Below are positions 41,188 to 50,603 of a stretch of DNA of 64,000 nucleotides, in pieces. Under the pieces are notes generated by a model. That model searched no databases, was not told the DNA's origin, and was given only the letters and a program-made list of their open reading frames with translations. A program made the translations under genes and the position numbers. Location: the NCBI RefSeq assembly GCF_000189275.1, contig NZ_AEVT01000058.1:124001-188000 (forward strand), in the 5' to 3' direction. How positions within the stretch are numbered: the stretch's first letter is position 1; each line of letters starts with the position of its first letter. Source of the stretch: Vibrio sinaloensis DSM 21326 (GTDB taxonomy: Bacteria; Pseudomonadota; Gammaproteobacteria; Enterobacterales; Vibrionaceae).

Positions 41188-42174
41188 TTAAATGTTTGGC
41201 CGCGTTGTTTCTTGTGCTGAAGGCGGTAAGTGCGGCAATGTCACACTCGGCTGCTCACCAGTTAGTGACTTCAAAAACTCGGTGATTTTGCCTGACTCAT
41301 CCTTGGTCAGCTTCTGGCCAAGTTGCAGATCCGCCATCATCGCCACAGCTTCTTCAAGATCCCATACAGAACCATCGTGGAAGTACGGATAGGTCAACTC
41401 AATGTTACGCAAGGTAGGCACTTTGAAAACGAACTTGTCGAACTCGTTCCCAGTGATTGCCTTACGCCCTACGTCCGGGTTGTCGGTCGCAAACGGTTTC
41501 ACTAGGCCCATTTTCTGATACATCTGACCACCTGCTAACGGCCCGCTATGACAGGCGGTGCACCCCTTATCTTTGAACAGCTGATAGCCTTCGACCTGAA
41601 CCTTAGTTAATGCACTATCGTCGCCCTTCAACCACAAATCAAACGGTGCGTTTGGCGTACGTAGCGTTTGTTCAAACGTCGCGATCGCATCGGTGACCTC
41701 ATCGATTGTGATGGTATCGACGCCGTACGCGGATTTGAACATCGTCTGATATTGAGGGATCGAGCGAAGCGTATCCACCGCTAAGTCGTGGCTAAAGGCC
41801 ATTTCCAACGGGTTTTCGATCGGTCCTGCTGCTTGCTCTTTGAGGTCTTTTGCTCGACCATTCCAGAATTGAACAAAGTTCAAGTCAGAGTTAAACACCG
41901 TGGGCGAGTTAATGGGGCCAATTGCCCATTTGTGGCCGATTGAGCTGGGTAGGTTATCCACCCCACCCTTAGCAAGGTTGTGGCATGAGTTACAAGAGAT
42001 GGTGTTTGACGCCGATAAACGCGGCTCAAACCAAAGCGTTTTACCCAGATCCACTTTCTTTTGGTCTAGCCCGACAATCGGTTCTATAGCTTGGATCGGC
42101 TCGCTGGACTGACGCTCTGCATAAGCCGAAAACGATAGGGCTGAGAGAATACTCACTGCAATCAATTTTTTCAT
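41188..42174 (-). CDS. Di-heme cytochrome c peroxidase
   Basis: A 328-residue periplasmic enzyme (signal about 1-19, ending AYA) that reduces H2O2 with electrons from c-type cytochromes. Two heme motifs are visible: CNSCH (near residue 55) and CTACH (near residue 200). The WNGRAKDLKEQAAGPIENPLEMA segment and the C-terminal LTYPYFHDGSVWDLEEAV motif are typical of the CCP/MauG family. AGGAAGCC precedes the ATG. An FNR box lies upstream, in keeping with low-oxygen control. Confidence 0.95.
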   Translation of the reverse strand: MKKLIAVSILSALSFSAYAERQSSEPIQAIEPIVGLDQKKVDLGKTLWFEPRLSASNTISCNSCHNLAKGGVDNLPSSIGHKWAIGPINSPTVFNSDLNFVQFWNGRAKDLKEQAAGPIENPLEMAFSHDLAVDTLRSIPQYQTMFKSAYGVDTITIDEVTDAIATFEQTLRTPNAPFDLWLKGDDSALTKVQVEGYQLFKDKGCTACHSGPLAGGQMYQKMGLVKPFATDNPDVGRKAITGNEFDKFVFKVPTLRNIELTYPYFHDGSVWDLEEAVAMMADLQLGQKLTKDESGKITEFLKSLTGEQPSVTLPHLPPSAQETTRPNI

Positions 42175-42280
42175 GATGGCTTCCTTTCAAGTGACAATGA
42201 ATCTCACTAGGTTGGCGCAATTTCTATTTGATGCGCTCTGGAAGTCACGGTAATGGAATTGAATTTCGCGTTAAAACGCA

Positions 42281-42313
42281 AAAAATCGATGGTTTTTATG
42301 GCAAAAATCGATG
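42281..42313 (-). repeat. Direct repeat in the peroxidase leader
   Basis: AAAAATCGATG occurs at 42281-42291 and 42303-42313, a 22-bp period (two helical turns), within 140 nt upstream of the peroxidase start. It may be a regulator site or a 5'-UTR element; nothing else explains it. Confidence 0.4.
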
Positions 42314-42414
42314 TTAAAAGCGCTGTTTTTTTGTACACGCCGCGTCATAAAGGCTTGCTCATTCGCATTCACAAACCCGTAACATTTTAGTTAACAAACT
42401 TATCGACGCTTGAT

Positions 42415-42428
42415 TTGATTTATATCAA
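42415..42428 (-). promoter_or_regulatory. FNR box upstream of the cytochrome c peroxidase gene
   Basis: TTGAT-TTAT-ATCAA is a perfect match to the FNR consensus TTGAT-N4-ATCAA. A minus-strand TAAAAT (42389-42384) would serve as the -10, putting the box centre near -44, close to the class II activation position. The gap to the start codon (about 240 nt) gives a long leader. Confidence 0.7.
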
Positions 42429-42494
42429 AAGTGTCAATAAATGACATCGATTGACTAACGGTGATGCCCTTTTCACCAGCCTAGTCCGCAAACT

Positions 42495-42534
42495 AAAAAA
42501 ACCAGTAAACCAATGCAAATCATTAGTTTACTGG
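42495..42534 (-). terminator. Terminator of the KDPG aldolase gene
   Basis: CCAGTAAAC (42502-42510) pairs with GTTTACTGG (42526-42534), with an inner AATG/CATT helix. The minus strand then reads a run of T from 42501 down to 42495. Confidence 0.85.
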
Positions 42535-42576
42535 CCTTTATAAAGGTGAAACTTAAGTTTAGGTAAAGCGAGTTAT

Positions 42577-43200
42577 TTAGGCAACTCGTGCAACCGCATC
42601 TTTGACCAACTCACCGAGTTCATCCCATTTACCCTCGTCAATCAAGGAAGTCGGTACCATCCAAGTGCCGCCGCACGCTAACACCGAAGAAACAGACAGG
42701 TACGCATCAAGGTTAGACAGACTGACACCACCCGTAGGCATAAACTGCACTGGATACACCGCCGACATGGCTTTTAACATGGCGACGCCACCGGAAGGCT
42801 CCGCAGGGAAGAACTTCAAAGTCCGCAGTCCCATTTCCATCGCCTGCTCAACCAGGCTTGGGTTATTCACACCCGGGACAATAGGCACCGATTTATCGAT
42901 ACAATATTGCACCGTGCGAGGATTAAAGCCTGGGCTAACAATAAAATCGGCCCCTGCAGCTACAGCTTGGTCAACCTGCTCGTTGGTCAACACAGTACCG
43001 GCGCCGATCAACATTTCAGGAAAGGCCGCTCTCATAGCCGCCATTGCTTGCGCAGCGCACTCGGTACGAAAAGTAATCTCGGCACACGGCAGTCCATTTT
43101 CAACCAACACTCGACCAAGCGGCACGGCGTCCTCTACCTTATTGATTGCAATCACAGGAACCACTTTTAAGTCGGCGAGTTGGGTATTTAAACACGTCAT
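42577..43200 (-). CDS. eda: KDPG/KHG aldolase
   Basis: A 207-residue class I aldolase that splits 2-keto-3-deoxy-6-phosphogluconate into pyruvate and glyceraldehyde 3-phosphate (Entner-Doudoroff pathway), and also acts on 4-hydroxy-2-oxoglutarate. Motifs are EITFRTECA (active-site Glu), GAGTVLT, VSPGFNP and the Schiff-base Lys in LKFFPAEPSGG. No edd gene is adjacent, so it stands apart from an Entner-Doudoroff operon. Confidence 0.93.
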   Translation of the reverse strand: MTCLNTQLADLKVVPVIAINKVEDAVPLGRVLVENGLPCAEITFRTECAAQAMAAMRAAFPEMLIGAGTVLTNEQVDQAVAAGADFIVSPGFNPRTVQYCIDKSVPIVPGVNNPSLVEQAMEMGLRTLKFFPAEPSGGVAMLKAMSAVYPVQFMPTGGVSLSNLDAYLSVSSVLACGGTWMVPTSLIDEGKWDELGELVKDAVARVA

Positions 43201-43319
43201 AGATTGGTACTCATTCGCTACTACGTCGTTGGGATAGCAACGATTTCAATTGGATAATGAATCTGACCATACCACAGCTAAAACGCCCTATCTCACTCTT
43301 TGGTCTAACTTTACTACCT

Positions 43320-43565
43320 CTATCGCTGAATTCGGTTCAGTTGAACCACCAGCGACTCTCGGCGTAAATCTAGAATTTCATCAATGAGTCTCTCTTTGGC
43401 ATCAATACCGAAATGCTTGGCGTAATTCTTAATCTTGTTTACTTCATCGGGCGCCAGTCGATACACATCCTGTTTAAGACGTGCTTCTACTTCACTTTTA
43501 ATCAACCCTTGTTGCTGTAACAACTTGATGATGGGCTCATCTGCTGGATGTACTGCTTTAGTCAT
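43320..43565 (-). CDS. Conserved hypothetical protein (81 aa)
   Basis: An 81-residue basic, helical protein (ADEPIIKLLQQQGLIKSEVEARLKQDVYRLAPDEV...). GAGG lies just upstream of the ATG. There is no signal or membrane helix. A small helical DNA- or RNA-binding or regulatory protein would fit, but no family is recognised. Confidence 0.6.
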   Translation of the reverse strand: MTKAVHPADEPIIKLLQQQGLIKSEVEARLKQDVYRLAPDEVNKIKNYAKHFGIDAKERLIDEILDLRRESLVVQLNRIQR

Positions 43566-43676
43566 GCAACCTCAGATAAATAATCAACTCGGTTATCTCA
43601 GGTTGCACACCTTAATCAGCAATAGTGACAGTTTCATGTCAACGCCGCTTCCGCTGTCTCCGATTGGCTAAGTCGT

Positions 43677-44555
43677 TTAAACAATGAGACTTTTATCTTC
43701 AATCGTCGGAGATCCTGTTAGCATAGCGATCAATTTAGCGAGCTTAGCTCTCAGCTCTCTTCTATCGACAATCATGTCGATTGCACCGCGTTCCAACATA
43801 AACTCACTGCACTGAAAATCGTCAGGCAGTTTTTCTCGTACCGTTTGCTCAATCACTCGGCGCCCAGCAAAACCGGCGATGGCTTCAGGCTCAGCAACGA
43901 TGATATCGCCTAACATGGCTAAACTGGCTGAAACGCCACCTAAGGTTGGGTTAGTCAAAACAGAAACATAGGGCAGCTTAGCGTCAGCAAGTTGCTTCAA
44001 CGCGGCGCTGACCTTAGCCATTTGCATCAAGGCCATAAGTGACTCCTGCATTCTGGCACCACCACTGGTGGCGAAACACACCAAGGCGCAATTCGATGCT
44101 ATCGCGCTATCTACAGCGCGCACAAAGCGCGCCCCCGCCACAGAGCCCATGGAACCAGCCATAAAAGAAAAATCGAATGCGCAAGCCACAATAGGCATGC
44201 CGTAGAGTTGTCCCTTTAACACGACCACGGCTTCACTTTCACCTGTCTGCTTCTTTGCTTGCGTCAAACGATCTTTGTAGCGCTTATTGTCTTTGAAATT
44301 GAGCGGATCTTGCGCCTCTAACTCTGCACCCAACTCACTCTGCCCATCTTGATCGAGAAACTGCGTTAGTCGCTCTCGCGCTCCAATGCGCAGGTGATGA
44401 CTGCACTTAGGGCAAACCTGCTGATTTTGCTCTAGCGCTAATCGATATACAGTTTGCTCACAGGCTGGACATTGCACCCAAACTCCATCGGGGACTCGAC
44501 GTTTAGTGCTGCCGATTAACCGGTTGCGATCCAGTAGTTTCTCTAACCAACTCAT
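43677..44555 (-). CDS. accD: Acetyl-CoA carboxylase carboxyltransferase beta subunit-like protein
   Basis: A 292-residue AccD-type protein. ATG 44555 ([11 protein letters not shown]) is used with GAGGGAG upstream. The N-terminal zinc ribbon CPAC...CPKC is intact, as are the carboxyltransferase motifs [39 protein letters not shown] and [16 protein letters not shown]. It is not next to accA, folC or dedD as the housekeeping gene usually is, but divergent from a LysR regulator. I infer a paralogue or a specialised carboxylase subunit. Confidence 0.85.
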   Translation of the reverse strand: MSWLEKLLDRNRLIGSTKRRVPDGVWVQCPACEQTVYRLALEQNQQVCPKCSHHLRIGARERLTQFLDQDGQSELGAELEAQDPLNFKDNKRYKDRLTQAKKQTGESEAVVVLKGQLYGMPIVACAFDFSFMAGSMGSVAGARFVRAVDSAIASNCALVCFATSGGARMQESLMALMQMAKVSAALKQLADAKLPYVSVLTNPTLGGVSASLAMLGDIIVAEPEAIAGFAGRRVIEQTVREKLPDDFQCSEFMLERGAIDMIVDRRELRAKLAKLIAMLTGSPTIEDKSLIV

Positions 44556-44737
44556 TCCACTCTCCCTCATCACCTTCTTACATTGATAATCCCAAATATG
44601 ATTTCAATAAATCTCTAGCCGTGACTAAAAGAGATTAAGCACCACCTAAGCCACTGTAATTTAGTTATTGTCGGTGACGCAAATGAAGAGATAAAGTGCT
44701 ACGCTTGGAATTAATAATCCAAATTATTGGGATAATC

Positions 44738-45637
44738 ATGATTAACCAGATTGAGCAAGTATGGCTGGCGAGCTTTCACTGCGTGTTTCAAAATCGCAGC
44801 TTTAAACTCGCCGCAGAGCAAATGAACTTACCCAGCTCAAATGTCAGCCGGCACATCGCACTACTTGAAGAAAAGTTAAATACAAAGCTGTTTGAACGCA
44901 CGACTCGTCGCGTCTCTCCGACTCAAGCGGGAGAGCAGCTTTATCACTCCACTCACTCTTTGCTCAATCAGCTTAATCAAGCGCTAGAAGAGATGTCTGA
45001 GCTGACCCAGACCCTATCTGGTGAGCTCAGAATCGTCATGCCTGATTCACCCATACTGGCCAATGCTTTGGTGTCGTTTTGCAACAACAACCCTGCCATA
45101 TCATTGAGCTGTGAAACCAGTTTAAATGCCAAACAAGAGTGGCTCGAACAGTTTGATGTGGTTCTCAGCTTTCAACGAGGAAAACTGACAGACAGTACTT
45201 GGGTAGCTAATGAAATCGCTCGCTGGCCCAGTGTTGTAGTTGCAACACCTAAACTGCTCGCTACCACCACGCCGCCGACTTGCTTAGCTGACCTAAATCG
45301 TGTTCCCTGCATTACTAGCCTGACGGCGCTTAATGGCACACCTTGGGTCTTTCAGCACCCGGATGGTCACTTTATTAGCCAAAGAGTGCAATCTACGTTT
45401 AAAGTGAACAGCGGCTATCTCGCCAAGTCTGCGGCAATGGCCAGCATTGGCTTTGCCATTCTTCCCCGGTCAATGTGTGAACAAGAACTCGCGCAAGACG
45501 TATTGCGTGTGGTTGAGTTAGAGCACCCACCCGCAGATTTAGTGCTTTACGCCTTTCATGCCGCCAAAACGCATCTCCCGAGAAAGGTGGCACTTTTGGT
45601 CGAGCACTTAAAACATTGTGCTGAGGCCTTGAGTTAG
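44738..45637 (+). CDS. LysR-family regulator divergent from accD-like gene
   Basis: A 299-residue LysR regulator. The N-terminal helix-turn-helix is clear (FKLAAEQMNLPSSNVSRHIALLEEKLNTKLFERTTRRVSPTQAG) and a periplasmic-binding-like effector domain follows. ATG 44738 begins the conserved protein; the longer frame from 44696 lacks a ribosome site. Divergent placement (182 nt) makes the accD-like gene its likely target. Confidence 0.88.
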   Translation: MINQIEQVWLASFHCVFQNRSFKLAAEQMNLPSSNVSRHIALLEEKLNTKLFERTTRRVSPTQAGEQLYHSTHSLLNQLNQALEEMSELTQTLSGELRIVMPDSPILANALVSFCNNNPAISLSCETSLNAKQEWLEQFDVVLSFQRGKLTDSTWVANEIARWPSVVVATPKLLATTTPPTCLADLNRVPCITSLTALNGTPWVFQHPDGHFISQRVQSTFKVNSGYLAKSAAMASIGFAILPRSMCEQELAQDVLRVVELEHPPADLVLYAFHAAKTHLPRKVALLVEHLKHCAEALS

Positions 45638-45663
45638 CACAACAAACCAATAGAAGCGAAAAA

Positions 45664-45691
45664 GCCCCAGAGCCAAACGGAGCTGGGGCTA
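45664..45691. terminator. Terminator between the LysR gene and the chemoreceptor gene
   Basis: AGCCCCAG (45664-45671) pairs with CTGGGGCT (45684-45691); an A-run lies on the left, giving T on the minus strand for the convergent chemoreceptor gene. Confidence 0.8.
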
Positions 45692-45707
45692 TCGGTATTC
45701 GCGACAA

Positions 45708-47348
45708 TCAAATCTTAAAGAATGCGACTTCCTGTTTCAGGTGATTCGATAATTGAGCGAGTTTTTGACTGGCAACCTGGTTATTTTCCATAGAATGGAT
45801 CGATTCATTCGACATACTGGAGATTTGATCCATCGCCACAACCAACTCACTAACCACTTGAACTTGCTCTTGCGTAGCTACCACGATGTCACGAACTCGA
45901 CTCAGTGAGTCTTGTGCTTGCTGCTCTATGTTTATCAGCAATTGACTCGCCTCTTCGGTGTTCTTTTGGCACGCTTCCACTTGCGGTTGAGTATTTTCCA
46001 TCGCTGATACACTGGCCGAGGTTTGTGACTGAACTTCCTTGAGCATGGTTTCAATTTGAGTTGTCGCTTCACCCGTGCGCTTGGCAAGGTTACGAACTTC
46101 TTCCGCAACCACAGCAAAACCTCGTCCGGACTCACCCGCTCGCGCAGCTTCGATCGCCGCATTCAACGCCAATAAGTTGGTTTGCTCGGAGATCTCGCTG
46201 ATCATATTGACGATGCCACCAATGTCCTTGGTTTTCGCTTCCAGCAGCTTCACTTGCTCGACGGTACCATTTACCGCCGCTGTCACTGACTGCATTTGTT
46301 CAGCCACAGCAGAAATTCGTTGGCGGCCATCTCGGGCATTTTCTGAAGTGTTGACTGAGTTCTGCTCGGATAAGTTAACGATTTGGGCTATTTCATCAAT
46401 ACTGGCATGCATACTTTCTAATCGTGTTGCCATCTGCTCGGTTAACGACGCTTGCTGCTGCGCCGAATCAAACACCGAACTGGAGCCTCGTGACACTTCT
46501 TCCACCTGTTCAACCAGTTGGTCCGATGCACCACGAATATTGCGGACAATATTACTTAGCTTATCGGACATCAGCGAGAGTGAGTGTAAAATACTACCGG
46601 CTTCATTACTCTGATTGTCTTGGTTCAATTCGCCTTCCGCCATGCACTGAATGGCGTCTTGTGCGACATAAGGCTCTCCGCCAAGTGACAAACGGAAGCT
46701 GCGTTCGATGATAAAGCCAACAACCAGAGAGATAAGCAAGGCAACCCCACTGAGTGCCAACATCAGCTCTTGGAAACCACTTGCTTGATCACGTGCGACA
46801 GGGGTCAGTTGTTGGTTGAGGGACTCTTGATAGTCAATAAACTCGTTGATGGCAGCGAGCCAAGCTGAGAAATTGGGACGGACTTGATCGAGCAATAACA
46901 TGGTGACATCTTCACCACGTTCTTTCTTAGCGATAACCTGCTCAACCAAAGGCAAAGTGCGGGATTGGATCTGATCGATACGTGACAAGATATCGCGTTC
47001 TTGGCTAGTGAAAAGTACACCTTGCGTCATCATCTTCTGCATGTTGCTTTCAGATTCTTGGTAGAAACGTTCGAGACGGCGAATCTCTTGCTCAAAGGCA
47101 TTCATTTCTGACATATCACGCGCGGCGGCCACATCTCGGATCGCAATAGCTCGATCGTGTACACTGCCTCGATAATTGATGGCGTAGCGCTGCTTGACAG
47201 AGTTGATGTCTGTCACTTCAGATAAGGTCATATCAATAAAATTGACCTTTTGAATTCCGACAACGGTCAGCACTGCCATCAGCGCAACTAAGGTTCCAAA
47301 ACCTAACGCTAAACGTGTTCTGACTTTTAATTGAGCAAGGTACTGCAT
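45708..47348 (-). CDS. Methyl-accepting chemotaxis protein
   Basis: A 546-residue chemoreceptor. Membrane helices lie at about 11-31 and 192-213, with a four-helix-bundle sensor region in the periplasm. The segment after helix 2 ([21 protein letters not shown]) is HAMP-like. The signalling domain (about 290-545) has the hairpin tip [21 protein letters not shown]...[17 protein letters not shown], which contacts CheA and CheW. AGGAGC precedes the ATG. The ligand is unknown. The 319 nt upstream carry no other gene. Confidence 0.92.
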   Translation of the reverse strand: MQYLAQLKVRTRLALGFGTLVALMAVLTVVGIQKVNFIDMTLSEVTDINSVKQRYAINYRGSVHDRAIAIRDVAAARDMSEMNAFEQEIRRLERFYQESESNMQKMMTQGVLFTSQERDILSRIDQIQSRTLPLVEQVIAKKERGEDVTMLLLDQVRPNFSAWLAAINEFIDYQESLNQQLTPVARDQASGFQELMLALSGVALLISLVVGFIIERSFRLSLGGEPYVAQDAIQCMAEGELNQDNQSNEAGSILHSLSLMSDKLSNIVRNIRGASDQLVEQVEEVSRGSSSVFDSAQQQASLTEQMATRLESMHASIDEIAQIVNLSEQNSVNTSENARDGRQRISAVAEQMQSVTAAVNGTVEQVKLLEAKTKDIGGIVNMISEISEQTNLLALNAAIEAARAGESGRGFAVVAEEVRNLAKRTGEATTQIETMLKEVQSQTSASVSAMENTQPQVEACQKNTEEASQLLINIEQQAQDSLSRVRDIVVATQEQVQVVSELVVAMDQISSMSNESIHSMENNQVASQKLAQLSNHLKQEVAFFKI

Positions 47349-47626
47349 TGGAAGCTCCTGGTAGCAAGCGAGAGTGTAGAGGCAACGGCTTTGGTTGCCT
47401 GATTATCAATTGTTGTTTGCGATAAGACCTAGACCTGTCGAATGAAGGAAATATTGCGTTATGGCTTGTTTATTTTATCAAACCGCCTTGAAACCAAGAC
47501 TTCCTCACACAATCAACAGAATATCTCCGGTATAGCCGCCAGTGGCCACGCAGTTTCATTGTGGCAAAACCACAAAGGTAGGGCTAATCGCTATGGTCAA
47601 TTTCTTTGATAGGTAATTTGCGATCA

Positions 47627-47649
47627 AAGCCGCCTCCGTTGGACGGCTT
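47627..47649 (-). terminator. Possible terminator of the FmdE-like gene
   Basis: AAGCCG (47627-47632) pairs with CGGCTT (47644-47649) around a loop that itself can pair (TCC/GGA). It lies 19 nt after the FmdE-like stop. The T-run on the minus strand is short. Confidence 0.5.
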
Positions 47650-47667
47650 AAAGACAAGTAGGAAACC

Positions 47668-48222
47668 TTATAAAACGCGCAAGCATTGCTCGGGAGGCAA
47701 GCTTAGAAGTGTATTCGCAAAATTAATTTTCTCGTCGCGCCATCTTGCCAAAGCTTGCTGGCTATCTTGAGATTGGCGATCAGCCTCGAAGTAACTCTGC
47801 GTTGGCAGTCCATTGGCTGGGGTCATGACCATAGATTGTTCATTCACTCGAATGGTGAACAGGAACTGGCCACGTTGGCCGGACTGCGCCGCTGGGTGGC
47901 TTAACGTAGTATCACAACAATAACGACGATCACGTAAAGCGCGGCAGGTATATTCAAAAGCGTCTTGAGTCCCGCGTCCGGGAAACGCGGTGTAAATGCT
48001 GATACCGTCTCGCTGCAAGGCAAGATCACCCGCAGCCAATTGGACGGCGTACTGCATCATTCTAAACCCAAGCACGACCCCACCAACACTGTTTAAACCA
48101 CTGAATTGGATTGCGCCTTCAAGGTCCAGTTTAAGACGATCTTCACCTTCATAGAGGAATAAATCGGGCGAAGCCCAGTCACTTTTAGGAATAAGCAGTT
48201 GTGTGATATCAGAATGTTCCAT
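47668..48222 (-). CDS. FmdE-like protein, Fur-box controlled
   Basis: ATG 48222 (GGAG upstream) begins a 184-residue protein; the longer frame from 48369 would run through the Fur box. Residues about 38-75 (FSGLNSVGGVVLGFRMMQYA) follow the FmdE pattern HGHLCPGVVLGYRMA but lack its His and Cys; FPGRGTQDAFEYTC replaces the usual GRCAVDAIQ. The C-terminal half keeps three Cys (RRYCCDTT and EQCLRVL). There is no signal peptide. The role is unknown; context suggests handling of a metal or metal complex. A strong Fur box lies 47 nt upstream. Confidence 0.55.
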   Translation of the reverse strand: MEHSDITQLLIPKSDWASPDLFLYEGEDRLKLDLEGAIQFSGLNSVGGVVLGFRMMQYAVQLAAGDLALQRDGISIYTAFPGRGTQDAFEYTCRALRDRRYCCDTTLSHPAAQSGQRGQFLFTIRVNEQSMVMTPANGLPTQSYFEADRQSQDSQQALARWRDEKINFANTLLSLPPEQCLRVL

Positions 48223-48268
48223 TTTGGTCTCCGCGACAGAAAAAGTTAACTCGACCAAAATATAGTAA

Positions 48269-48283
48269 TGAGAATTATTATCA
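48269..48283 (-). promoter_or_regulatory. Fur box of the FmdE-like gene
   Basis: TGAGAAT-T-ATTATCA matches the 7-1-7 Fur consensus TGATAAT-N-ATTATCA at 13 of 14 positions. The site lies 47 nt before the FmdE-like ATG, within its own promoter region and downstream of the ABC operon stop. Confidence 0.8.
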
Positions 48284-48390
48284 ATTAATTTTTCATCAAA
48301 AACGGACATTAGACATGGCGCTAGGCTCGCACTCATCATTAGAGAAAGGGAAATCTCAATACAGGGCACGAGCCTAGTTAGACAATCATG

Positions 48391-49821
48391 TTAAGCCGAG
48401 GCTTGGATAGTTGTAGTCTCTGCTAATTTCTGAGGCGAAAACTGGTGTAAATTGACCACCTTATCGCTTAACTTCTCTAACGCGACCTCATCATGACCAA
48501 TGATGATCAGGCTGCATTGCTGCTCAGTGGCTAAAGAAGCCAGAAGGTGTAGAGTTTCAGCCGCAGTGATGGGGTCAAGCCTAGAGGTCGGTTCGTCAGC
48601 AATTAACAACTTAGGCTTCATGAGCAGAGCCCGCAAAATAGCGAAACGTTGCAGTTCACCACCGGAAATTTGTCGCGGTGTTCTTTGCAAAAGACTCAAA
48701 TCGAGCTTGAGCTTCGCCATCAACGGAGCCACTTCCGCCATATCAAACCGATGAATAGTCTGCAAATCTTCCAACAAGCCACCTAAGCGAATATGAGACG
48801 GAAACGCACTCGGAGGATCTTGGTATAGCTTGAGCTTTTGGCCAATGCCAACAGGTTGATGGAACACAATCTCACCTGATGCCGGAGCTAATAGACCGAG
48901 CAGAGCGTCAGCCAGACTGGTTTTACCACAGCCACTTTGACCACAAATACCAACGACCTCTCCCTGATTCACTGTCAGTGACAGCCTCTCGAACAACGTT
49001 GACCGGTTTCGACGCAATGACAAACGCTCTACGCTCAGTAGTGGATTAGCTTCTAGAGCAGGTTGACGCTTAGGCCAGTATTTCGGATTCGACGCAATTA
49101 AAGCTTTAGTATAGTCAGACACAGGGTTGGCGATCACCTCCCTCGCCTCTCCCGACTCAACCACAGTACCTTGCTTCATGACAATAATATCGCCACCTAG
49201 CCCTTCTGCTAATTCGATATCGTGGGTAATGGTAATCAAGGCACCTAACTTGCCATGCTCAGCCAGCATATTACCGACAATATGACAGTGAGTTCGATCT
49301 AAGCCCTTGGTTGGTTCGTCTGCCAGCAGCAGTTCTCCACCCGCTTGAGTGGCGCATAAGTACGCGATCCGCTGCGCCATACCGCCAGAAAGCTGGAACG
49401 GATATTTAGCTTTAGCATAGCCAAGGTTCATGCTCTGCAATGCTTGCTGAGTAAGTGATTGAGCCGACGACGCTTTCTCTCCATTCACCAAGCTGTGCAC
49501 TTCCTCGATTTGCTTGTGGACGGGCATGATCGGATCTAGTGCCAGCCAAGGCTCTTGCGGTAACAATGCAATCTGTTTCCCCCAAGTCTGTTGCAATTCT
49601 GTATCTGAGACTAAACGCTCTTCAAGATAGATTTGCCCGCTGGCGGAAAGCTCTTTCGGTAAAGTGCCCGTTAACGCGGCTGCAATCAGACTTTTCCCCG
49701 CACCGGTTTCGCCGAGTATGGTCAGCGGCTTGCCTTTATCGAGAGTAAAGCTGACCGGCTCAACTAAGACTTGCTCACCCGCTGAAACGGACAATGACTC
49801 GACACGAATTAAATGACTCAT
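48391..49821 (-). CDS. ABC transporter, fused dual ATPase
   Basis: A 476-residue protein with two complete ABC domains: Walker A GETGAGKS (near residue 37) and GQSGCGKT, signature LSGGMAQR and ISGGELQR, and Walker B LLADEPTKGLD and LIADEPTSRLD. It is the Opp/Dpp/Nik pair (DppD+DppF type) joined in one chain. The ATG (49821) overlaps the permease stop by 4 nt (ATGA). It is the last gene of the four-gene transporter operon; a 9-bp inverted repeat (48321-48329 with 48369-48377) lies just after its stop. Confidence 0.9.
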   Translation of the reverse strand: MSHLIRVESLSVSAGEQVLVEPVSFTLDKGKPLTILGETGAGKSLIAAALTGTLPKELSASGQIYLEERLVSDTELQQTWGKQIALLPQEPWLALDPIMPVHKQIEEVHSLVNGEKASSAQSLTQQALQSMNLGYAKAKYPFQLSGGMAQRIAYLCATQAGGELLLADEPTKGLDRTHCHIVGNMLAEHGKLGALITITHDIELAEGLGGDIIVMKQGTVVESGEAREVIANPVSDYTKALIASNPKYWPKRQPALEANPLLSVERLSLRRNRSTLFERLSLTVNQGEVVGICGQSGCGKTSLADALLGLLAPASGEIVFHQPVGIGQKLKLYQDPPSAFPSHIRLGGLLEDLQTIHRFDMAEVAPLMAKLKLDLSLLQRTPRQISGGELQRFAILRALLMKPKLLIADEPTSRLDPITAAETLHLLASLATEQQCSLIIIGHDEVALEKLSDKVVNLHQFSPQKLAETTTIQASA

Positions 49822-50603
49822 GATTTTTCTCCGCTGGCTAGCAAATGAAAACCCAGCACCAACACAAACAAAGTAATCAACGGCTGAGCAAGCACCCAAG
49901 GCGCGACTTGGTAGTAACGGAACAGTTCCACCATCATAAGGCCAAGCTCTGCTTCTGGCGGCTTAAGCCCAACGTGCAAGAAGCCCAGTGAGGCCAATGC
50001 AAGAATGGCATTACCTGCGCCAAAACAGCAAAGCGTAAACACATCTTGACGACAGTGTGGCCAGATATGACGTTTGAACACATACCAAGAACCAAATCCA
50101 TACAACAAAGACGCTTCAACCTCTGGTGAATGAACCAGCGAAAGGGTTCTATTACGTACCACTCGATAAAACTCCACCCACAGAATCAAAGCAATCGCTA
50201 CGTACAAGATGGTGAAAGAGCCTGGTACGAGCGCTGCAAACAGCAGAACCAAAATAAGCCCCGGCATGGCGAGAATAATGTTCATCACGAAGGAAAAGCT
50301 TCTATCCCACCAGCCTCGTCGCCAACCGGCAAGCACACCAGCAGCAATACCCAGCGCGGCAGAAGTCAGAACGCTCATCCATGCCAAAGAAAGAGAAGTA
50401 ATAATGGCATCACTAAGACGGGCGAAGTTACTGCGGCCAAAATGATCCCGCCCAAGTGGCTCCGTCAGATCAGGAGAGGCAAACGCCAACGAGAGCTGCT
50501 GCGCGGCGGGGTCTGAGTTAAACAGCAGCTTCTCAACCAATACCAACAACAACGCGGCCCCTATAATGACCAATCCAACGACTTGTTTCTGAATCCCTTT
50601 CAT
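49818..50603 (-). CDS. ABC transporter permease, DppC/NikC type
   Basis: A 261-residue inner-membrane protein with about six helices. It has the N-terminal LGRDHFGRSNFARLSDAIITSL motif of Dpp/NikC permeases and the EAA loop EVEASLLYGFGSWYVFKRHIWPH for the ATPase. Its ATG overlaps the preceding permease stop by 4 nt, and its own stop overlaps the ATPase start, so all are coupled. Confidence 0.9.
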   Translation of the reverse strand: MKGIQKQVVGLVIIGAALLLVLVEKLLFNSDPAAQQLSLAFASPDLTEPLGRDHFGRSNFARLSDAIITSLSLAWMSVLTSAALGIAAGVLAGWRRGWWDRSFSFVMNIILAMPGLILVLLFAALVPGSFTILYVAIALILWVEFYRVVRNRTLSLVHSPEVEASLLYGFGSWYVFKRHIWPHCRQDVFTLCCFGAGNAILALASLGFLHVGLKPPEAELGLMMVELFRYYQVAPWVLAQPLITLFVLVLGFHLLASGEKS

